Assembly (NCBI GenBank): GCA_963281255.1
Contig: OY725490.1
Span: forward strand, 1-64,000
Reading direction: 5' to 3'
DNA from: Aphrocallistes beatrix
Lineage: Eukaryota > Porifera > Hexactinellida > Sceptrulophora > Aphrocallistidae
DNA length: 64,000 nt
The notes beneath the pieces are model-generated. The model saw nothing but the letters and a program-made list of their open reading frames with translations, was not told the DNA's origin and searched no databases. Of the stretch, positions 57,846-64,000 are shown in pieces (position 1 is the first letter of the stretch; every line of letters starts with the position of its first letter). The position numbers and the translations under genes were made by a program.

Positions 57846-58732
57846 CTCTAGGATTTTTTTTGTTTGTTTGTCCGAATTAATTGAATAATTGGCAAGTCGT
57901 AGAGATACGAAAATTGGAATGTAGGTGTCAAATTTCGTATCTCTACGACTTATCAATTCTTCAATCAATTCGGACAAACAAACAAACAAACAAACAAATC
58001 CTAGTGTTTTAGTATATAAGATACATTGGAATAAAATAGTAGTGACTTATGCATACTATCCAAAGGACTATTTGTGAATGAAATTCATTGGTTTATGTGA
58101 GAACCAATCAATTATCAGCCTTTTATATTGCCATTCACACGATTCTATTTCATATAAATGATTGATTTTGAGTCTATAATTTGATTGTTAACAACAATTA
58201 AAGTGTGTTATATGCTACGATCAATCAATTCGATCATAAAATAACTTTTAACGACATGGACTGGAATTGATTATTTAAGTATAATAATATTTAGCAATGT
58301 GAACTTTGTGTATTCAAATTGAGCTTACCATTCAGGATTAGTTGACTTAATACGAAGTAAATTATATTTATCACGAAACTAAATTTCTGCTACTGTTCTG
58401 ATTTCATTAATATAACCGTAGACAAATGACAATCCAGCGTACTTAGTATAAAACAAGAAAGCGACGTATTGTTTCTCTAATATCCGCAAGCGCCCACTGG
58501 GTAAGTCTGCGGACACGCAGTGTCTGCAAGCCACGCAGCGCAAGCAAGCGAAGCGCGCTTGTATTTAAAAAATCGAAGGGTTAGGCACAAATCTCCATAT
58601 GATATCCAACATTACAGCAAACTGTCTATATCTGTTGAACTGTGGCTAGGACATACGGCCGTACACTAATACTCATTTTAGAACTGTGCATATATACAAT
58701 CACAGAACTACAGGACGTAGGATAATGGATCC

Positions 58733-58739
58733 TATATAA
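58733..58739 (+). promoter_or_regulatory. Candidate TATA box of the 208-residue gene, copy 2
   Basis: GATCCTATATAATAG matches the motif in copy 1. The leader here is about 50 bases longer because of a short insertion near 58,857. Confidence 0.45.
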
Positions 58740-58982
58740 TAGTTAGCAAGCATTCTAGAAGTTTAGTGCAAGTTAAATATACCTCTAATAATGCTAGTCT
58801 TAAAAGAAAGTGTTAAATATTATTTTGAAATTATAGTTATTAGATATTTCGTTTGAAAGCCATTAATTGATAAAAATAAGCTAATCATCCATTAAAAATG
58901 TATTAAACTAAACTAGTTTCAACTTTTTGTAATTATTTACTTAAATAGCATTTGTGTTTTCAAGAAGCAGCCTTGATTGCTA

Positions 58983-59609
58983 ATGGGAACTCCACTTTCA
59001 CAACTCCGAGAGAATCACAAAGAAGCAGACACGAGGGCGAAAGAACAACTAGCACTCCTGGAAAAAACTGGTCAAGCACAGCTAAAGAGCAAGGTCAATG
59101 AGATATTACATGGATCTGAGGATGATGAGCAGATACACAGCGGCAAGGTCGTAGCAATGCACCAACAAGTCTCAGTAAATGCATCGACTAAATCCGATGG
59201 TATTGATAGCACTATCAATTCGTTTTTCTCTGGCGATTTCCTCGGCGGTATGAAGAGTTTGATACTAACTGGAGTACACGAATTGCTTGGGAATAATAGC
59301 ATAGGGGAAAATGAGAAGTGGGACATGGTCATTGTCTGGGAAAACAATGCACTGGTAAGATGCGATACGTATTACTGGAAGTACAACTTCTCTTCAACAG
59401 GAATCATTGACGAAGTTGAGAACATTTTCGCTGTGTATTGCGTCAAACGCGTCATAGATACTAAAGCCATCGATCCAAACGTCCTAATTTACTCAATCAC
59501 TCAGATGTACTTGAGGAAACACTCAAATGAAAATGACGAGGCTCTGGATTATATGCGCAAATTAATGGGAAAACTAAAGGAAACCCGCGAATTGATTAGT
59601 GATAACTAG
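58983..59609 (+). CDS. Unrecognised 208-residue protein, copy 2
   Basis: Start at the ATG at 58,983, stop at 59,609, same length and layout as copy 1, with the same MGTPLSQ start. Differences from copy 1: V38, N39, V57, M59, T139, Y176, L177, K179 and S181. I count about seven silent codon changes against nine replacing ones, so the protein is still somewhat constrained, yet four replacements fall within residues 176-181. The promoter region and 3' flank are preserved. The function is unknown; the two genes may be expressed in parallel. Confidence 0.75.
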   Translation: MGTPLSQLRENHKEADTRAKEQLALLEKTGQAQLKSKVNEILHGSEDDEQIHSGKVVAMHQQVSVNASTKSDGIDSTINSFFSGDFLGGMKSLILTGVHELLGNNSIGENEKWDMVIVWENNALVRCDTYYWKYNFSSTGIIDEVENIFAVYCVKRVIDTKAIDPNVLIYSITQMYLRKHSNENDEALDYMRKLMGKLKETRELISDN

Positions 59610-59853
59610 TTTTGACGCAACAAGCAATCTTACTCGCCAGAATGATATTGCAAATTGTCAGTCTTTAGCTATACATACGCTAGGATAGAGTGTCTTGTAT
59701 TAGATTATAGTTTAGATTCCTTTGATAGGTGTGTATATCGGTTATATTGTGTGATTAAAGTAGAAAAGGATTTGAATCTATCATATACCGAGTACATCCG
59801 TTAATCTGCTTTAATAGTTACAGATCAACTAAGTAAACAGGTGAACCCACATG

Positions 59854-60190
59854 CCAAAAATCAGCTTTCTGTGCCTAGCAGTTTCTTCAATCAATTCGTT
59901 ACATATATATAAATATATACAAGCGCGCTTCGCTTGCTTGCGCTGCGCGGCTGGCGGACACTTTGTGGGCGCCTGGGGTCACATTGATTAATTATAAGGG
60001 AGATAACATCTCTAAGTACGTCGGTCCTACTGTTGTAATCAATATCGCACGAAAAAATCACCAAAAAAGTTTTTGATGCGTAATGATGACGTCATCACAG
60101 AGTGATGAGTCATCATTTTTGGATGATAGTTGCATTATATGTGAAGTATATTAATATACACATTCTACTAAAATTTCAGCCTTCTATCTT
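59854..60190 (-). mobile_element. Two joined Helitron-like type A pieces in duplication copy 2
   Basis: Counterpart of 54,203-54,552. The 3' hairpin starts at 59,920 next to the TA repeat of another type A 5' part. The A-type sequence stops at about 60,190, and the 65-base stretch that follows in copy 1 is missing. Confidence 0.7.
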
Positions 60191-60902
60191 ACGTGTGTAT
60201 GTTCATTAGGTTAGATATAAATTCTATATTAATCAATAAAATCAAGGCCAACTGTAATGTTAAATCCCTAGATTTTGATTGGTTAGTAAATTTTGACAGC
60301 TTTTGTGAAAGGTGTGGTAATTTCAGAATTTTAACCTAGGTTGAAATATCTACCACATAAGGAATATATGATCCACATTGTGTGCAATTTGGCACAATAG
60401 AATTTCCAGGAGCGAGCAGCCGGACGTAAATGACTTAAGGCACCTCTTAATAATTCGCGATCATATTTATAATTTGGATTTGGAGTGCAAATGCTGCACT
60501 TCAGATGTATATTGTTACAGATCAGACAATTAAAGAATTGAGACGCTACAATGAAAACATTTCTTCCCTAACTATGGAATGCCAATTCTTTAGAATTGTG
60601 ATGGCGTATTAATGGATGAGGGCGGTCTTCGTAACCTTAGTTCCAATATTGTTTTGGATTGAATAAATGATCCAACTTCCTTGCACGAAGAGTAAGAATT
60701 CTGAAAAAGAAAAAGTGGGTGGGACATACCTCTAAATCACTGACACCGTTTTCTAGAGAATTCTAGAATTATTATCAAAGCAGTAATGTCATTGAAGACA
60801 AGTAACTAAATAGTGGTTATGACTTGACATGGAATTGATATAAGAACCTTTGACATGGAAACCTAATTAATTATTTAATAATGCCTTTAAAAAGATCATT
60901 GA

Positions 60903-61301
60903 CTCTCACCAATGAATTTCTGACTTAAAAATATCATAAATATCTTTCGAACTTGTGATAGTTTCCAGACTATGTGCTTCTGTGGGTAGTTGCATGAACA
61001 TATCCATAAACGATTCAGGTTTGTCTGTCGGTGTAGCAAAGGCGAGCGCTGCTAACATTATAATGTGAATTGCAGGTGAGGAATCTATACAGTAACTGTA
61101 GGTCAAACCATCTTACGCCAAATATTCTGGGTTAGCAGGAAAAACATCATTTGATTGCTGTGTGAGGAAAGTATCCCCAAAGGCATTGATAGAAGCTTTT
61201 CCTAAATCAAAATGGTGTGCAAGTTGTCGGGCATAAATCTGTAATTGTTTCCCACATAATTTGATACAGGCTCTGAGATTTGGATGCCAATAACACAAAT
61301 A
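60903..61301 (-). pseudogene. Unrecognised coding remnant with an in-frame stop
   Basis: Two open stretches lie in the same minus-strand frame (61,301-61,116 and 61,112-60,906), separated only by a TAA at 61,113-61,115. The peptide reads like real protein (FGDTFLTQQSNDVFPANPEY, then SSPAIHIIMLAALAFATP, ending in DIYDIFKSEIHW). There is no acceptable intron over the stop (the only GT..AG there is 21 bases). I cannot name the family. A gene fragment inactivated by one stop is the simplest reading. Confidence 0.4.
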
Positions 61302-61513
61302 TACTCAGTTACTAATGTCCGTTTTCAAAAGGATTTGGGTCTCATTTTAAGGCATGAACAACGTATAATTGAAAGAATAACTTTGGAGGTACCTTAACTT
61401 CCGTGTGCTAACCAAATGCTTGAAGTGTTTAATGTTCCTATATTACATTGAGTTTCGAAGATAATGACGCTGCATCGGTCATTGATGTAGAACTACCGAG
61501 TGTGTTTGATCAA

Positions 61514-61550
61514 TCTCATATATTAAAACGCTAGGATTTAAGCGCGCTTG
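61514..61550 (+). mobile_element. Minimal Helitron-like element: 5' and 3' ends fused
   Basis: TCTCATATATTAAAACGCTAGGATTT, the 5' end of type B, is followed at once by AAGCGCGCTTG, the last 11 bases of the 3' end. The whole is 37 bases, and the next base is T. It shows the unbroken CGCTAGGATTT that the foldback element interrupts at 56,374. Confidence 0.7.
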
Positions 61551-62138
61551 TAGGTATAACTTTGCTAACAATAATCGGGCTGTCTTCTTTCTTTTAACCA
61601 AGGCCCGAAAGGTCATCACATCTAATTCATCATTTTTTTCCTTATTGAATCATATTCGACTCTGTTGTTTAACCGTAGTATGCTCAATGGGGACACAGTG
61701 TCCCCGATATCGCGGATGTCTCCCTAGCCACTTTCTATGGCACTAAAGCCATAAAAGTGCGAAATCATATAAATCCTGGGCATTCTACAGTTAAATTCAC
61801 ATGTCATGATAATTCGTGCAAAATGTCGCAGTTAGCAGGTTCAGGTCGACACCTAGAGATCCTAGACTATATAATCCATGTCAAATAATACTGCAACGGC
61901 GGCGGTGCCACAATTTTAGAAGTGGTCCGGTTTTTACCGAAACATCCGGACCACTTTTGAAAAGCTGTCCAGTTGGGTGACCACAAAATTTTCAAGAGCT
62001 GAACAAACCTATATACGAATCGGGAGGCAAGGCTTCAATGAGTTCGATGGATTAAATGGATATAGCCTATCTCTATCACATTTAGATATACAGAGTCATT
62101 CCTGGAACTTATTGAATGCCCTTACTAGTATAGTATAT
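61551..62138. other. Intergenic, nothing recognised
   Basis: Two short stretches around 61,915-61,975 mirror each other loosely (GTGGTCCGGTTTTTACCG and CGGACCACTTTTG), which may be a small inverted repeat. No gene is visible. Confidence 0.3.
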
Positions 62139-63395
62139 GCGCGCTTGCTTGCTTCCGCTGCGGGGCTTGCGGACACTGTGTATCCGCAGAGTTACCCAGT
62201 GGGCGCTTAGGGATATCAGAGAAACAATACGTCGCTTTCTTGTTCTCTACTAAGTCTGCTGAATTGTCATTTGTCTACGGATTAATGAAATCGGAACTGT
62301 AGCAGAAAATTTAGGTTCGTGATAAATAGAAATTAATTCGTATATCAACTAATCCTGAATGCAAGGTCAATTTGAATCCACAAAGTTCACATTACTAAAG
62401 ATAATTATACTTGAATAATCAACAAATTTCTGTCCATGTCGTTAACAACAATTAAAATGTGTTATTTGCTGTAATCAATTAATTCGATCAAAAATAACTG
62501 TATTCAATCATCCTTACTATTAAAACTCGATTAATATTTGTATATATATATATGTAACGAAATGATTGAAGAAACTGCCGGGCACAGAAAGCTGATTTTT
62601 GGCATGTGGGAGTTTTTTGGCTATGGCTCCAGTAAGTTCTGAGCTCAGAGCAAAATGTCGACTCATCATCGAATTATGACGTCATTGTCACATTTTTAAA
62701 AGTTAAGCAATACAGTTATTCAAGCATAACTCAGCTATTATACGAGATAGAAGGCTGAATTTTTAATAGAATATGTATATTAATATATCTCACATATGAT
62801 GCAACTATCATCAAAAAATGATGACTCATCACTCTGTTATGACGCTATCATTACTCATCAAAAATTTTAAAATTGACAAATTTGGTGAATTTTCGAGTGA
62901 TATCGATTTTAAAAGTAAGATCGACATATTCAGAGATGATATCTCCCTTATAATTGACCAATGTCACCCTCAGGTGACCGAAGGGAGCCTCCGGCGGATA
63001 CGAAGTGTCCGCCAGCTGCGCAGCTCAAGCAAGCGAAGCGCGCTTGTTTTTATGAAATAGAATCGTGTGAATCGCATTATAAAAGTCCGATAATTGATTG
63101 GTTCTCACATGAACCAATGAATTTCAATCACAAATAGTCCTTTTGATTGTATGCAGAAGTCACTACTGTTTGATCCCAATGTATTTGCATTATAAAAGAA
63201 ACGAATTTGATTGGTCACCACAATTTGTCACCTATCTCGGCGGGGTGTGTAGATTTCGCTTAGATCTTCAAACTTAATTGTAGCCCTCATTATTATTGAC
63301 CTGTGTGCCAAATTTCACATTTCTAGCACCTCCCAGTTCCTCAATCAATTCTGCAAAAACAAAAAAAAACAAATTTTGCGTTTTGATATATAAGA
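62139..63395 (-). mobile_element. Helitron-like type B element split by a type A element
   Basis: The 5' end is at 63,395 (TCTTATATATCAAAACGC on the minus strand, preceded by A). The 3' tail is at 62,139 and lacks the last few bases of the hairpin. Without the type A insertion it matches the 756-bp copy at 44,989-45,744. Beyond its 5' end, 63,396-63,434 is the inverted 5' terminus of another type A element, so this B element seems to have landed inside an A element. Confidence 0.78.
62511..63046 (+). mobile_element. Helitron-like type A element (536 bp), empty site known
   Basis: The interrupted sequence is TTCAATCA, element, TTTTTATGAAATAG. The intact B copy reads TTCAATCATTTATATGAAAT at about 45,390. 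The element runs from TCCTTACTATTAAAACTCG to AAGCGAAGCGCGCTTG and lies between A and T, with no target duplication. It is about 98% of the length of the copy at 43,989. One of its two TGACGTCA sites is mutated. Confidence 0.88.
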
Positions 63396-63434
63396 TACAC
63401 ACATACTCATTAATCGAGTTTCAATAGTAAGAAT

Positions 63435-63688
63435 GGCTCCACTTAATAGGGACTGGAATCATATTTCACTGAAACACTGCAGGTAAATGCATACAAAGAA
63501 AGGACTGAAAGTGCCCAATCAATGACTGTTACTTCTGTCCAACTAACTGACAAGCCCTTTCACCCGCGAGCAATTTGTTTACATTTTTCAGTGGGGTGTT
63601 TAATTTGTTATTGGCCATACAAGAATAATATAAACATGTGTATGCACTACGTAAGGGATTGGTGGAAATAGTCTCCATTACAAATACA
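63435..63688. other. Spacer before the minus-strand gene (its 3' region)
   Basis: AT-rich sequence without a coding frame. It would contain the 3' UTR of the gene ending at 63,689, but I see no AATAAA on the minus strand that is clearly placed. Confidence 0.35.
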
Positions 63689-64000
63689 CTACATCCAATC
63701 ATCGGAGAGAGTTTGCTGCAGCGACATATCTCCCACGCGGGAGTTTGAAGTTTGTTCGAGGAGAAGTCTCCGGTCCTTCATCGCTCTAGCCAGCGCACTG
63801 GCCACACCCCCCTCCCCCTCCCCCTCTCCGTCCTGGGAGCTGTCTAGCTCTGTGTCGGGGGAGGGAAGGGGAGGGAAGGAGGTCTCCGGAGTGGGTTTGA
63901 GAGCGGCGGCTTTGTCGGTGCGGATGTCCAGCATGCAGGCCTGGAAGTCGGTGCCGTACCTGGAGAAGTCTGGCGGGCTTCTGGAGATGGGTTCTGCGTC
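63689..64000 (-). CDS. 3' coding end of a GC-rich gene; tail resembles a WASP-family C-A region
   Basis: The frame is open from the window edge to the stop at 63,689, 103 codons. It is GC- and CpG-rich, unlike everything around it, and no splice acceptor is needed within it. The peptide has ACMLDIRTDKAAALKP, a proline stretch (SFPPLPSPD), an acidic-glycine run (DGEGEGEGG), an amphipathic helix (VASALARAMKDRRLLLEQ) and an end in LSDDWM. A WH2-like LLDxIR, then a helix with basic residues, then an acidic end with tryptophan recalls the VCA tail of Arp2/3 activators (WASP/WAVE/WASH), but the match is weak and the acidic part is short. The gene continues to the right of the window. Confidence 0.6.
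   Translation of the reverse strand, partial: DAEPISRSPPDFSRYGTDFQACMLDIRTDKAAALKPTPETSFPPLPSPDTELDSSQDGEGEGEGGVASALARAMKDRRLLLEQTSNSRVGDMSLQQTLSDDWM

Larger units (their letters stand above)
56359..58561 (+). mobile_element. Helitron-like type B element (2203 bp), empty site known
   Basis: The duplication copy without it reads GATTTAGCATATTTAAAAA (about 52,957). Here it reads GATTTAGCA, then TCTTATATATTAAAAC and so on to AAGCGCGCTTG, then TATTTAAAAA. The element thus starts TC, ends CTTG just after a hairpin, and went between A and T without a target duplication. This is the Helitron mode, although the textbook 3' end is CTRR. Its inside holds a foldback element with a MITE, and after 57,853 the type B interior. 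Confidence 0.88.
55918..60898 (+). repeat. Segmental duplication, copy 2 (split by a 2.2-kb insertion)
   Basis: It starts TGATGAATAAAGCCTAAACA right after a Helitron-like tail, as copy 1 does, and ends at about 60,898 in AATGCCTTTAAAAAG. Without the insertion at 56,359-58,561 it is about 2.78 kb long. Confidence 0.93.

Noticed and set aside
1-64000. tRNA or rRNA genes
   Set aside because: I saw no convincing A/B-box pairs with a cloverleaf and no ribosomal RNA sequence. A covariance-model scan would be decisive.

Overview
The window looks like nuclear DNA from an invertebrate animal. Three signs point to a eukaryote: spliced genes with GT..AG introns (a boule/DAZL-like gene and an EF-hand gene), TATA boxes and AATAAA sites placed as in eukaryotes, and intact homologues of metazoan genes (RTCB, a NACHT-LRR receptor). 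Mobile elements also dominate: hAT, Ty3/gypsy LTR, Helitron-like, TA-flanked MITEs and foldback elements. An expanded NACHT-LRR receptor with death-fold-like N-terminal segments, next to an EF-hand protein of the photoprotein/luciferin-binding type, would fit an early-branching animal such as a sponge or cnidarian. I cannot prove a taxon from the sequence.

Layout. 1-11,092 is one array of a 158-bp satellite (about 70 copies). 11.1-16 kb holds a solo LTR carrying a hAT MITE, a 34-bp VNTR and a frameshifted 3' half of a NACHT-LRR gene. 16.8-22 kb holds foldback elements and the boule-like gene, in which no exon for the RNP1 half of the RRM can be found. 22.2-25.7 kb has a Helitron-like tail, a small NLR fragment and a 5' piece of a gypsy element with its LTR. 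26.0-28.9 kb has a MITE and a complete hAT transposon with an intact transposase and perfect 8-bp target duplications. 30.3-32.4 kb is a second 34-bp VNTR, upstream of the intact 1127-residue NLR gene (34.4-37.8 kb). 40.1-42.2 kb is the EF-hand gene, with a 19-bp minisatellite filling its intron. 44-46.2 kb has Helitron-like elements and a pre-miRNA-like hairpin. 46.7-48.3 kb is an intact RTCB ligase gene. 48.7-52.4 kb is a decayed gypsy element.

52.4-60.9 kb is a tandem segmental duplication. Each copy carries one gene for an unrecognised 208-residue protein. The two copies are separated by a chimera of an RTCB fragment and a Helitron-like 3' end. The second copy was later split by a 2.2-kb Helitron-like element that itself holds a foldback element holding a MITE. 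60.9-63.4 kb has an unrecognised coding remnant and more nested Helitron-like elements. The last 312 bases are the 3' coding end of a GC-rich gene on the minus strand.

The strongest theme is a set of Helitron-like elements with a shared terminal hairpin and unrelated interiors. The window itself supplies two empty sites for them, so their exact ends and A/T insertion site can be read directly. One member is joined to a fragment of the nearby RTCB gene, which suggests gene capture. I did not find a convincing new multi-gene system. The best candidates for something undescribed are these elements, the duplicated 208-residue gene, and the boule-like gene that lacks an RNP1 exon.
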